From positions 372,001 through 436,000 of the forward strand of contig NZ_JAMGZJ010000077.1 in NCBI RefSeq assembly GCF_025564085.1: a stretch of 64,000 nucleotides of DNA, read 5' to 3'. The notes beneath the pieces were generated by a model. It saw nothing but the letters and a program-made list of their open reading frames with translations, was not told the origin of the DNA and did not search any database. The translations under genes were made by a program, and so were the position numbers. Shown in pieces: positions 1-7,143 of the stretch. This stretch comes from Silvania confinis. Lineage in GTDB: Bacteria; Pseudomonadota; Gammaproteobacteria; Enterobacterales; Enterobacteriaceae. Every line of letters starts with the position of its first letter. Within the stretch, counting starts at the first letter, position 1.

Positions 1-607
1 CCACCGCCGACAGCGCGCAACCGGTGCCCACCACGCGGGTCATCATCGGATCGCCGCCGTGAATGGCCTGGATGCGCTGCCCGTCGGTGACGTAATCCAC
101 CTCGCCGGTCACCGCGACGATCGCGTTAGTCTGGCGCGCCAGCGCCTGCGCGGCCGGCAAGGCACTGGCCGCCGTATCGGTGGTGTCCACCCCGCGCCCG
201 CCCGCACTCATCCCGGCCAGGGCCATAATTTCCGAGGCATTACCGCGAATGGCGGCGGGTTTCAGGATGAGGATTTGCTGGCAGAAACGCGTGCGGTACG
301 CCAGCGCCCCAACGGCTACCGGATCGAGCAGCCAGGGCTTGCCAGCGGCGACGGCGCTTTCGATTGCCCGACGCATCGACTGGGCGCGAGACGCGGTCAA
401 GGTGCCGACATTAATCAGCAGCGCATCGGCCACGCTGGCAAATTGTTCGGCCTCTTCGGCTTCAATCACCATCGCCGGTGACGCCCCGAGAGCCAGCAAC
501 ACGTTAGCGGTAAAGGTCTGCACCACATCATTGGTCATGCAGTGGGTCAGCGGGGAACGGGTTCGGAAGTGGTGTAAGGCGTGTAGATTAAGCAGGTCAG
601 GCTGCAT
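1..607 (-). CDS. thiM: hydroxyethylthiazole kinase, 3' end outside window
   Basis: ThiM phosphorylates 4-methyl-5-(2-hydroxyethyl)thiazole in thiamine salvage, in the cytoplasm. About 202 N-terminal residues are visible; the rest lies beyond base 1. The protein begins [19 protein letters not shown] and contains the early TNDV segment, the [11 protein letters not shown] stretch, the LDPVAVGA motif, the NASEIMAL segment and, near the edge, [10 protein letters not shown], the conserved phosphate/catalytic loop of the family. The start at 607 has an AGGAG Shine-Dalgarno sequence about 6 bases upstream. A TPP riboswitch sits directly upstream, so the gene should be repressed when thiamine pyrophosphate is plentiful. 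In relatives thiD follows thiM, and it would lie outside this window. Confidence 0.96.
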   Translation of the reverse strand, partial: MQPDLLNLHALHHFRTRSPLTHCMTNDVVQTFTANVLLALGASPAMVIEAEEAEQFASVADALLINVGTLTASRAQSMRRAIESAVAAGKPWLLDPVAVGALAYRTRFCQQILILKPAAIRGNASEIMALAGMSAGGRGVDTTDTAASALPAAQALARQTNAIVAVTGEVDYVTDGQRIQAIHGGDPMMTRVVGTGCALSAV

Positions 608-654
608 GGTATCGCTCCTGCCTTGCGCGAAGAAGCGATAGCCCGGAGGGCATC

Positions 655-733
655 TGACTTCCCTACGCTGGCATTATCCAGATCAGGTGGTACGGGTATT
701 TCTCAGCCTTCACAAAGAAGGGCACCCCGAGTC
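655..733 (-). promoter_or_regulatory. TPP riboswitch (thi box) of thiM
   Basis: Read on the minus strand, the leader shows the conserved thi-box blocks in order: GGGGTGCC, then GGCTGAGA, ACCCGTA, ACCTGATCTGGATAATGCC and AGCGTAGGGAAG. These form the TPP-binding aptamer. It ends about 48 bases before the thiM start, and the aptamer is followed by ATGCCCTCCGGGC, a short GC-rich pairing region that can serve as the expression platform. The identification rests on the exact motif order; whether control is translational or transcriptional is not shown. Confidence 0.95.
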
Positions 734-783
734 ATTGACATCAATACTGGCGATTAATGCTCTGCACTAATCCCGGTCAGGAT
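734..783. repeat. left copy of imperfect 50-bp direct repeat flanking the PAAR cassette
   Basis: This copy shares ATTGACATCAATAC (14 exact bases), then GCGATTAA (8), then GGTCAGGAT (9) with positions 3466-3515, in the same order and spacing to within one base. The first block holds the dyad ATTGA-CA-TCAAT. This copy also covers the probable thiM -10 region (TATTGA on the minus strand). It may be a recombination scar, a duplicated promoter/operator, or the shared 3' end of two related genes. Confidence 0.75.
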
Positions 784-961
784 CATGCCAGCAGGCAAAC
801 CGAGACACAACCCCCTCTCATTAAAGCAATGCAGAATGTGCTTTTGTGGAAGTGCTTCTTTTCCAAAATGGAGTTTCACTTAAGTCTAATACTTGTTGCG
901 CATGTAGTGATTGTTTGTAAAATGACCACCAGGATTATTTCTATAACAAGTAGAGGGACTT

Positions 962-1432
962 ATGCAGCAATACACCAATGAGATCACGTCTGAACTCCGT
1001 GAATCCTCCTCACAACCACCCTACAACGAAGATTTCTTAGCGTGCTGTGACATTCAGACACGCGAACAGTTTGAAGATTTAAACAAACACGTTACCCGCC
1101 CGATAACTCACATTTTTCGATTCGCTGTAATTGGAAGCGTTACCCGTAACGGCGGAGTGATAGTCAATGCTTCGGGAGGTAGTACGACTGGCGGGTATAA
1201 GATTGCACGCGTTGGAGATAACGTTGTTTATGCTGACGGCAGTGAAGCCACTATTATTTCCGGTGCAGGTGAAGCGCGTATTATGCAGGGCGCATCTGCG
1301 ACATTGGTTGGCAGTATGCTCGATAACGGAGACGAAATAATCTCAACACCACAATCCTGCAGCAGACTGGAATTTCGTGAAGGTGACGCATTCCCTAAAG
1401 GATTCCTGACCATGTCAGGGAGGAAACATTAA
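962..1432 (+). CDS. PAAR domain protein (T6SS spike tip)
   Basis: This 156-residue protein has a PAAR domain at about residues 52-130. An N-terminal extension of roughly 50 residues is followed by RFAVIGSVTRNGGVIV, a glycine/serine loop, KIARVGDNVVYADGS and a further beta-rich repeat (ATIISGAGEARIMQGASATL). This layout matches the PAAR cone that caps the VgrG spike of type VI secretion systems. A GAGGG Shine-Dalgarno sequence precedes the start. Its stop overlaps the start of the next gene (TAATG), so the two are translationally coupled. It has no obvious C-terminal toxin. Inferred role: spike tip, or carrier partner of the downstream effector. The N-terminal extension is not recognised. Confidence 0.82.
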   Translation: MQQYTNEITSELRESSSQPPYNEDFLACCDIQTREQFEDLNKHVTRPITHIFRFAVIGSVTRNGGVIVNASGGSTTGGYKIARVGDNVVYADGSEATIISGAGEARIMQGASATLVGSMLDNGDEIISTPQSCSRLEFREGDAFPKGFLTMSGRKH

Positions 1433-2817
1433 TGGCAGCCAAAGGTTACTTTCTGTTCAGGGGTGATAAGACGGTCTGCGGCGGTCGGATTATCGAAGGA
1501 TGGAGTGATCATCAGTTTTTCGGTAAAGACATGGCCTGCGAAGGCCATCAAGTAACCTGTGGTAATCATCCAGGTCGTTACCGTATCTGTGGCGGTCTTG
1601 ATACCGACGACATACATGGTAAAAGGATTGCCGGAACGCTGCACAGCTATAGCTCCTGCCCCTGCAAATCGAAATTCGTCCCTTCAAACATCGATGATGA
1701 TTACGAATTTAGTCGAGAAAAAACAGTAGCGCACACCGATCTATCTCACCTCATCGAGATGCCTTTACTCCCTGGGCCGATTGAGCCAGAGCCAGAACAG
1801 CACGCGCAGACAGCGAAGAAGAAAACAGGCCTGGATGCAGGTTTTGCCGTTATCCCCTATGGCGGCACGACAGAAGCCTGGCAACGCCTGCTGTTCACTG
1901 AGAATCCACCAGCAGGAGCCAAAGAGCTATTCGTGACACTGAATGGTGCAAACGAAAAATATAAAGCTGGTTCTATTATGCTTCTGGTTGATCCTGAGAA
2001 ACAGGACAACGAGCAGATCGCCCACATGCAGCAAGCAAAAGCACGGATTGATGCAGCCCTTGAGCCGCTGACACATAAAGAAGCTAATTTCCTGCATAAG
2101 CATTACGCTACAATAGCTAATTTCACCAGCTATGCTGATATGGGAATTGGACTTGCAGCCGATCCGGTTGGTAAATATTTTGAAAACATCGAGAAAATTC
2201 TTAAAGAGATCCAGGAAACGTATAAAAACACCTACAGAACTCGTGGCGCTTTAATTGGTGAACAATTTTACGTCAGACGTTCGAAGTTATTTAATGAGCT
2301 TGACCGCGTGCTAAAAGTTGCCTTCTTAAATAAGGCGATGAAGTTTGGCGAGTATACAAAGATAAAAAATGCGCTTGGTTTATCTACCAGTTCAATCACT
2401 CATAAATGGAATGAAACTGGAGTCAGCGACATAGAAGGTTATGCAACGCACATCGAACGAGCAGCAAAATACTTTAAAGCTATGAAATATATTGGCTACG
2501 TAGGCATAGGCTTCAGTGCGGTTCACTCAACAAATGAAATAAATGAGGCTTGCTCGATTGGTCGCGAAGCTGAATGCACAAAGAAGAAATACATTGAAAT
2601 AGGCAGTTTTTCTGGAGGAGTTGGTGGTGGTATTTTAACTGGCTCTCTTGCTGTCCCCCTGTGCATCGCTATTGGCATTGGAACAGCCGGAACAGGCGGC
2701 TTAGTTTGTACCATAATAGCTGGCGGGACTTTAGGTTACGCTGGTGGTGAAGCTGGTAGCTGGGGAGGAGAGAAAGTAGGTAACTCGCTCTATAATGTGA
2801 TCCAGGAGGCTAAGTGA
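1432..2817 (+). CDS. PAAR-domain T6SS effector, probably membrane-acting
   Basis: This 461-residue protein opens with a second, different PAAR domain (about residues 3-85): GYFLFRGDKTVCGGRIIEGW, then ACEGHQVTCGNHPGRY and GTLHSYSSCPCKSKF, with Cys and His residues placed to bind zinc. A long, mostly helical and charged middle follows. The tail (about residues 393-450) is rich in glycine and small hydrophobic residues (GGVGGGILTGS, IGIGTAGTGG, IIAGGTLGYAGGEAG), a glycine-zipper pattern seen in pore-forming or membrane-inserting toxins. Its last bases overlap the next gene (GTGA), typical of an effector/immunity pair. That it is a T6SS-delivered toxin follows from domain order and neighbours; pore formation is an inference, and no nuclease, lipase or peptidase motif was seen. 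Confidence 0.78.
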   Translation: MAAKGYFLFRGDKTVCGGRIIEGWSDHQFFGKDMACEGHQVTCGNHPGRYRICGGLDTDDIHGKRIAGTLHSYSSCPCKSKFVPSNIDDDYEFSREKTVAHTDLSHLIEMPLLPGPIEPEPEQHAQTAKKKTGLDAGFAVIPYGGTTEAWQRLLFTENPPAGAKELFVTLNGANEKYKAGSIMLLVDPEKQDNEQIAHMQQAKARIDAALEPLTHKEANFLHKHYATIANFTSYADMGIGLAADPVGKYFENIEKILKEIQETYKNTYRTRGALIGEQFYVRRSKLFNELDRVLKVAFLNKAMKFGEYTKIKNALGLSTSSITHKWNETGVSDIEGYATHIERAAKYFKAMKYIGYVGIGFSAVHSTNEINEACSIGREAECTKKKYIEIGSFSGGVGGGILTGSLAVPLCIAIGIGTAGTGGLVCTIIAGGTLGYAGGEAGSWGGEKVGNSLYNVIQEAK

Positions 2818-3206
2818 AACCCTTGAATTTAATTATAATCATTTTAACGTCATTATTTTTTCTATCTTTATTATTCTATCTAATTTATGGTAAGTTTACA
2901 GAAAGAAAATTTGATATTATTGCAGAAAAATTTAACAAAAAATTTGGATACATGCCATTTTCAATGACGGCTGGACGAAATGGTGGCTTCTTCTTTTGGG
3001 GTTATAAAGAGTCCTATTTGATTTGTGCATTATTTTTCACGAATTTTCCTGCAACAAAAAAGACATTAACGCAAGAGGAAGTTGATTTTTTTAAGGGCCT
3101 GGATAGAATTGAAATTTCATGGTTCTATAAAAAACATCTTGCAATGTTAATTGGGTTATTATGTTTTATTGGGTTATTAGTTATTTTTAAACTCAAAACA
3201 TTATGA
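2814..3206 (+). CDS. small membrane protein, probable immunity protein of the PAAR effector
   Basis: This 130-residue protein has two predicted membrane segments, about residues 5-25 (LIIIILTSLFFLSLLFYLI) and 108-127 (LAMLIGLLCFIGLLVIFKL), flanking a soluble domain with a GRNGGFFFWGYKES stretch. It starts at GTG 2814, overlapping the effector stop by 4 bases, with CCAGGAGG as Shine-Dalgarno; no in-frame ATG nearby fits better. It is markedly AT-rich. No family is recognised. An inner-membrane protein coupled to an effector with a membrane-type tail fits an immunity protein that blocks the toxin in the membrane. That role is inferred only. Confidence 0.65.
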   Translation: MKPLNLIIIILTSLFFLSLLFYLIYGKFTERKFDIIAEKFNKKFGYMPFSMTAGRNGGFFFWGYKESYLICALFFTNFPATKKTLTQEEVDFFKGLDRIEISWFYKKHLAMLIGLLCFIGLLVIFKLKTL

Positions 3207-3220
3207 TTTCCAGACGAACC

Positions 3221-3252
3221 AAGGGGCTCAGATGCCCCTTGAATTTATTATT
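3221..3252 (+). terminator. hairpin after the effector/immunity genes
   Basis: AAGGGGC (3221-3227), a 6-base loop TCAGAT and GCCCCTT (3234-3240) form a perfect 7-bp stem 15 bases after the immunity stop, followed by the T/A-rich GAATTTATTATT. It is a plausible intrinsic terminator with a weak T tract. Confidence 0.6.
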
Positions 3253-3385
3253 AAGAATTACCCCCATGATTAGGCAGGATAACGTGCTTAGGGAGGTTTT
3301 TAACAACTTCCATGTAACGCTCATTTGCCATCGAGAAAGATTTTGTCCAGTTACGCCCTTCTCATCTTTATACAATCAGCAAGGC
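3251..3385 (-). pseudogene. decayed 3' end of an unrecognised gene (frameshifted)
   Basis: Minus-strand translation ending at TAA (3251-3253) gives a protein-like tail: GRNWTKSFSMANERYMEVV followed by KNLPKHVILPNHGGNS. Immediately upstream the frame is closed by TGA, while a different frame supplies YKDEKG, so one frameshift joins them as YKDEKG-RNWTKS. Nothing coding-like extends further 5'. It looks like the C-terminal stub of a lost gene, possibly an older cargo or immunity gene of the same locus. The family is not recognised. Confidence 0.45.
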
Positions 3386-3465
3386 TTAACACTTTGCGTT
3401 CTGACGCAATCAGATTCGACAACAATGATTCGAGCACAGGGCTCGGCGTAACTAATGTTTGAATT

Positions 3466-3515
3466 ATTGACATCAATACGTTGCGATTAACCTAAGGTTA
3501 ACGGCTGGTCAGGAT
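3466..3515. repeat. right copy of the imperfect 50-bp direct repeat
   Basis: This is the partner of 734-783: the blocks ATTGACATCAATAC (3466-3479), GCGATTAA (3483-3490) and GGTCAGGAT (3507-3515) are conserved in order and spacing. It overlaps the last codons and stop of the decayed minus-strand gene at 3487-3662. Confidence 0.75.
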
Positions 3516-3662
3516 TCAAATCCCCGCTGATAATCATGTAAACGGCAGAAGGATCACGCCCGTCAACATTGACACATCCTGGGATAAGTCTTAGCTTTTT
3601 AGCTATTCGTGCTAAGTGTGATCTGCATCAAACTGTTTTATGCCCCATTCCGAGATAGTCAT
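3487..3662 (-). pseudogene. small decayed gene, one frameshift, unrecognised product
   Basis: From ATG 3662 the minus strand reads MTISEWGIKQFDADHT and then stops (TAG). Shifting frame by one base at that point, the reading continues LARIAKKLRLIPGCVNVDGR, DPSAVYMIISGDLNPDQPLT, LG and stops at 3487. Read across the shift, the product would be about 58 residues and looks like real protein throughout. The open frame also extends upstream of the ATG for about 25 codons (including CFVSIEVTAYRRE), so the true start may be earlier and cut off. A loss of one base near 3617 would explain it. The family is not recognised; given its place behind a T6SS cargo pair it could be an orphan immunity gene. Confidence 0.5.
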
Positions 3663-3740
3663 CTCGCGTCTGTAAGCCGTTACTTCTATAGAAACAAAGC
3701 AATCACACCGACGCGTTCTCCGCTCAATTAAGGTTAATGT

Positions 3741-3947
3741 ATGAATAAGATTGTTTTAGCAGGTATTGTTGCGATTCTTCTCTCCGGCTGCGTCTCAGAA
3801 GAGCAACGTTTAGCAAATTGTGAAGCGAAGGGCGTTAGCCGCGATGCGTGCTATGTCGCCGATCAGAACCGCCAGGCCACGATTAATGCGGCCGCTGAAA
3901 AGCAGGCGCTGGAGAATGCCCAGGCGGCAACCCACGTTAAAAAGTAA
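3741..3947 (+). CDS. small predicted lipoprotein
   Basis: This 68-residue protein has a lipoprotein signal peptide: MNKIVLAGIVAILLSGC with a lipobox LSGC, so Cys17 should be lipidated. The mature part is short, charged and alanine-rich, with two further cysteines (in LANCEAKG and DACYVAD) that could form a disulphide, and a helical end (AAAEKQALENAQAA). An AAGG ribosome site precedes the ATG, and a strong terminator follows. It is not part of any visible operon. Function is unknown; location in the outer or inner membrane, facing the periplasm, is inferred from the lipobox. Serine at +2 suggests sorting to the outer membrane. Confidence 0.75.
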   Translation: MNKIVLAGIVAILLSGCVSEEQRLANCEAKGVSRDACYVADQNRQATINAAAEKQALENAQAATHVKK

Positions 3948-3961
3948 ATTTATCGTTTTTT

Positions 3962-3997
3962 TACCCTCGTCAGTCATGCGCTGGCGAGGGTATTTTT
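3962..3997 (+). terminator. intrinsic terminator after the lipoprotein gene
   Basis: TACCCTCGTCAG and CTGGCGAGGGTA pair over 12 bp (one G-T pair) around a 7-base loop, followed by five T. It is a classic rho-independent terminator. Confidence 0.88.
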
Positions 3998-4119
3998 ACC
4001 CCCCTGATTCCCCCTCTTTTTTTGCCTGAGCGCCCGCGGGCCAACCCTAGCCGCCATGCGGGTTTACGCCCTGAACGCCTCAACGAAGCGGGCGTAACAA
4101 AACGATAAACAATTAACCA

Positions 4120-4148
4120 TTGAGCCCCGCGCAAAAAGGCTCTATATT
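4120..4148 (+). promoter_or_regulatory. sigma-70-type promoter of dat-ddc
   Basis: TTGAGC (4120-4125) and TATATT (4143-4148) are separated by exactly 17 bases. Transcription would start near 4155, leaving a leader of about 80 bases before dat. No clear operator was seen. Confidence 0.6.
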
Positions 4149-4235
4149 GGCCGCGATTTTTGAAGCCCTTCTCATTTTTCTAATTAATTATTCAATCGTG
4201 GCCACACGCTGAGCTGCGGTTGTAGGAGTGATATG

Positions 4236-5615
4236 ATGACGGATAAAGTCCGTATTGATACTTTGAATGCCTCTTCTTTCAAAACCAACGAAACCTATCT
4301 GGCCCGTCAGGCCGAAATGGAATCCAACGTCAGAAGTTACCCACGCAAACTGCCTTTAGCGATTACAAAGGCGGACGGCGTGTGGATCACTGATGCGGAT
4401 AACAAAGAATATCTTGATTGCCTTGCCGGAGCGGGAACGCTGGCATTGGGTCATAACCATCCTGATGTGCTGAAAAGCATCCAAAGTGTCATTACCAGCG
4501 GCTTGCCGTTACATACCCTGGATCTGACAACGCCGTTGAAAGACGCGTTTTCAGAATTCCTGCTCTCTGTTTTGCCTGGTCAGGGCAAAGAGTACTGCCT
4601 GCAATTTACCGGCCCGTCCGGCGCGGATGCAGTTGAAGCCGCACTGAAGCTGGCGAAAAAAGTCACCGGCCGCAGCGGCATTATCAGCTTCTCTGGCGCG
4701 TATCACGGGATGACGCATGGCGCACTGTCCGTGACCGGCAACCTGTCTCCAAAAGAAGCCGTCGACGGCATGATGCCAGAAGTGCAGTTCATGCCTTACC
4801 CGCACCAGTACCGCTGCCCGCTGGGTATCGGCGGTGAAGCAGGTGAAAAAGCGCTGAGCTACTACTTCGAAAACCTGATCAACGACGTTGAAAGCGGCGT
4901 GCGTAAACCAGCTGCCGTGATTCTGGAAGCGGTTCAGGGCGAAGGCGGCGTGAACCCGGCTCCGGTCGAGTGGCTGCAGCGCATCCGTAAAGTGACCGAA
5001 GAGAACGGCATTCTGCTGATCCTCGACGAAGTGCAGGCGGGCTTTGCCCGTACCGGTAAGTTCTTCGCCTTCGAACACGCGGGCATCCAGCCTGACATCA
5101 TCGTGATGTCCAAAGCTGTCGGTGGCGGTCTGCCGCTGGCCGTTCTCGGCATCAAAAAGCAGTTCGATGCCTGGTCTCCGGGGCACCATACCGGTACCTT
5201 CCGTGGCAACCAGCTGGCGATGGCCACTGGCCTGACTACGCTGCAGATCCTCAAAGAGCAGAACATTGCTGATAAAGTTGCCGCCCAGGGCGAGTGGCTG
5301 AAAGCAAAACTGGTTGAGCTGCAGAAACGCTATCCGGTTATCGGTCACGTGCGCGGTCTGGGCATGATGATTGGTATTGAGATCGTGAAACCGCACGAAG
5401 CGGCAGACCACATGGGCTGCTTCCCGGGCGATGGCGATCTGTCTGCGCTGATCCAGAAGAAATGCTTCGAAGCAGGTCTGATTCTGGAACGTGGTGGTCG
5501 TAACGGCAACGTTGTTCGCCTGCTGCCTTCCCTGCTGATCAGCGATCAGGAACTGAACGTGTTCCTCGACAAATTTGAGCAGGCCCTGCTTGCTGCGGGC
5601 GTACGCCCAGCCTAA
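4236..5615 (+). CDS. dat: diaminobutyrate--2-oxoglutarate aminotransferase
   Basis: This is a class III PLP aminotransferase of 459 residues that converts L-aspartate semialdehyde and glutamate to L-2,4-diaminobutyrate and 2-oxoglutarate, in the cytoplasm. Visible motifs are the [13 protein letters not shown]-terminal pocket, the [16 protein letters not shown] helix, [26 protein letters not shown] with the PLP aspartate, and [14 protein letters not shown] with the Schiff-base lysine near residue 293. Two ATGs lie in tandem (4233 and 4236); TAGGAG spaces better with the second. ddc follows after 23 bases, so the pair forms one route to 1,3-diaminopropane, as described for Acinetobacter and Enterobacter. 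The protein is full length and well conserved. Confidence 0.95.
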   Translation: MTDKVRIDTLNASSFKTNETYLARQAEMESNVRSYPRKLPLAITKADGVWITDADNKEYLDCLAGAGTLALGHNHPDVLKSIQSVITSGLPLHTLDLTTPLKDAFSEFLLSVLPGQGKEYCLQFTGPSGADAVEAALKLAKKVTGRSGIISFSGAYHGMTHGALSVTGNLSPKEAVDGMMPEVQFMPYPHQYRCPLGIGGEAGEKALSYYFENLINDVESGVRKPAAVILEAVQGEGGVNPAPVEWLQRIRKVTEENGILLILDEVQAGFARTGKFFAFEHAGIQPDIIVMSKAVGGGLPLAVLGIKKQFDAWSPGHHTGTFRGNQLAMATGLTTLQILKEQNIADKVAAQGEWLKAKLVELQKRYPVIGHVRGLGMMIGIEIVKPHEAADHMGCFPGDGDLSALIQKKCFEAGLILERGGRNGNVVRLLPSLLISDQELNVFLDKFEQALLAAGVRPA

Positions 5616-5638
5616 CCGAACCGGAGACGAAGCATAAG

Positions 5639-7105
5639 ATGTCAGATTTAAACCCGATTTTGTCGTCATCGGCGCAAAGCATTGAAGCCTATCAGCAGGC
5701 TATCGAGCAGAGCACCCAGGCGGTCATGCAGTGGCTGAAGCAGCCGGAAATGTACCAGGGCAAAACGGTCGCCGAACTGCGCGAAAGTATCAACCTGGAT
5801 TTCAGCCCGCAAGGGCTGGGCAACGAAACCGCCATCGCGCGTGCCGTTGAATATTTCCTGAAAGACAGCCTGGCGGTGCATCATCCGCAGTGCGTGGCGC
5901 ATCTTCATTGCCCAAGCCTGGTGGTTAGCCAGGCGGCGGAAGTGATGATCAACGCCACCAACCAGAGCATGGACTCCTGGGATCAGAGCCCGTCGGCGAC
6001 CATTATCGAGATCAAACTGATTGAATGGCTTCGTACCCGCCTGGGCTATCAGGCTGGCGATGCGGGCGTGTTCACCAGCGGTGGAACCCAGAGCAACATG
6101 ATGGGTCTGATGCTGGCGCGCGATGCGTTCTTTGCGCGTCTTGGCCACTCTGTCCAGCAGGATGGGCTGGTGGGCGATCTGCGTAAAATTCGCGTTCTGT
6201 GTTCTGACAGCGCGCATTTCTCCGTGCAGAAGAACATGGCGCTGATGGGCCTTGGCTACCAGTCCGTTATCCAGGTGAAAACGGACGAATGTTCGCGAAT
6301 GGATCTTAACGATCTGGCCGCGAAGATTGACCAGTGCAGCGCCAACGGCGAGCAGATTCTGGCGATTGTTGCCACGGCAGGCACCACCGACGCGGGTGCA
6401 ATCGACCCGCTGCGTGCGATTGCCGGGCTGGCAGCGAAGCACGATATCTGGGTTCACGTGGATGCGGCCTGGGGCGGCGCACTGCTGATGTCCGAGAAAT
6501 ATCGCGATTACCTGGACGGCATTGAGCTGGTGGATTCCGTTACCCTGGACTTCCACAAGCAGTTCTTCCAGACCATCAGCTGCGGCGCGTTCCTGCTGAA
6601 AGAAGCGCGTCACTATGAGCTGATGCGTTATCAGGCGGCGTACCTGAACTCTGAGTTTGACGAAGAGGCGGGCGTGCCGAACCTGGTATCCAAATCCCTG
6701 CAGACGACCCGTCGTTTCGACGCGCTGAAGCTGTGGATGAGCCTGGAAGCGCTGGGTGAGAAGAAGTACGCTGAGATCATCGATCATGGCGTAACCATGG
6801 CCCAGCAGGTTGCCGCTTACGTGACGGAACAATCTCTGCTGGAACTGGTAATGCCACCGCAGCTGGCGAGCGTGCTGTTCCGCTTCCGCCCTGAGCAGCA
6901 TCTGGACGATGCGGCTATTGCGCTGCTCAACCAGAAGATTGGCGATGCGCTGCTGGATTCGGGTCGTGCCAACGTTGGTGTGACCGAGCACAACGGTGTC
7001 ACCTGCCTGAAGCTGACCCTGCTGAACCCAATCGTGACGCTGGAGGATGTCAAAGTCCTGCTGTCGCTGGTGGAACGCACGGCGCTCGAACTGCTGAACA
7101 AGTAA
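5639..7105 (+). CDS. ddc: L-2,4-diaminobutyrate decarboxylase
   Basis: This is a PLP-dependent group II decarboxylase of 488 residues. It decarboxylates L-2,4-diaminobutyrate, made by the upstream aminotransferase, to 1,3-diaminopropane. The N-terminal domain leads to GVFTSGGTQSNMMGLMLARD (cofactor phosphate contact), DSAHFS, ATAGTTDAGAIDP, the PLP aspartate in HVDAAWGGALL, and DFHKQFFQ with the Schiff-base lysine near residue 307. Length and motif spacing match the family. It shares an operon with dat and ends at a GC-rich hairpin. The diamine may serve as a polyamine or as a precursor; this cannot be read here. Confidence 0.95.
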   Translation: MSDLNPILSSSAQSIEAYQQAIEQSTQAVMQWLKQPEMYQGKTVAELRESINLDFSPQGLGNETAIARAVEYFLKDSLAVHHPQCVAHLHCPSLVVSQAAEVMINATNQSMDSWDQSPSATIIEIKLIEWLRTRLGYQAGDAGVFTSGGTQSNMMGLMLARDAFFARLGHSVQQDGLVGDLRKIRVLCSDSAHFSVQKNMALMGLGYQSVIQVKTDECSRMDLNDLAAKIDQCSANGEQILAIVATAGTTDAGAIDPLRAIAGLAAKHDIWVHVDAAWGGALLMSEKYRDYLDGIELVDSVTLDFHKQFFQTISCGAFLLKEARHYELMRYQAAYLNSEFDEEAGVPNLVSKSLQTTRRFDALKLWMSLEALGEKKYAEIIDHGVTMAQQVAAYVTEQSLLELVMPPQLASVLFRFRPEQHLDDAAIALLNQKIGDALLDSGRANVGVTEHNGVTCLKLTLLNPIVTLEDVKVLLSLVERTALELLNK

Positions 7106-7113
7106 GTCGTTAT

Positions 7114-7143
7114 ACCCGGCCGCCGCTCGGCTGCCGGGTCTTT
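7114..7143 (+). terminator. terminator between ddc and the convergent wzc gene
   Basis: ACCCGGC (7114-7120) pairs with GCCGGGT (7133-7139) around a 12-base loop, followed by CTTT. It lies between two convergent stop codons (7105 and 7142). The T run is short, so efficiency is uncertain. Confidence 0.6.

Larger units (their letters stand above)
734..3515. other. accessory T6SS PAAR effector cassette (extent inferred)
   Basis: The block between thiM and the small lipoprotein gene at 3741 holds PAAR protein, PAAR effector, probable immunity protein and two decayed minus-strand gene ends, bracketed by an imperfect direct repeat. Its 3' part (about 2810-3210) is visibly AT-rich compared with the GC-rich neighbours, and none of these genes belongs to the common enterobacterial order. 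No integrase, transposase, tRNA or structural T6SS gene is present, so it would depend on a T6SS encoded elsewhere. The boundaries are an inference from the repeats. Confidence 0.6.

Noticed and set aside
754..882. Minus-strand 42-codon frame from GTG, ending ILTGISAEH at the same repeat position as the decayed gene
   Set aside because: It is short, has no ribosome site and no recognisable content; it could be a further gene relic but the support is too thin.
757..981. Plus-strand open frame of 74 codons upstream of the PAAR gene
   Set aside because: It lacks a ribosome site, starts inside the direct repeat and overlaps the better supported PAAR gene start.
3381..3450. Two hairpins (TTGCGT-TCTG-ACGCAA and CGAGC-ACAGG-GCTCG) resembling an integron attC site
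   Set aside because: A 7-mer matching one core box (GCTTAAC) is present, but the matching opposite box (GTTRRRY) is not in place, and no integrase is near.
4551..5669. Long open frames antisense to dat, ddc, metG, bglX, cirA and similar genes
   Set aside because: They are shadows caused by GC-rich codon use; products are histidine/arginine/glutamine-rich with no family features.
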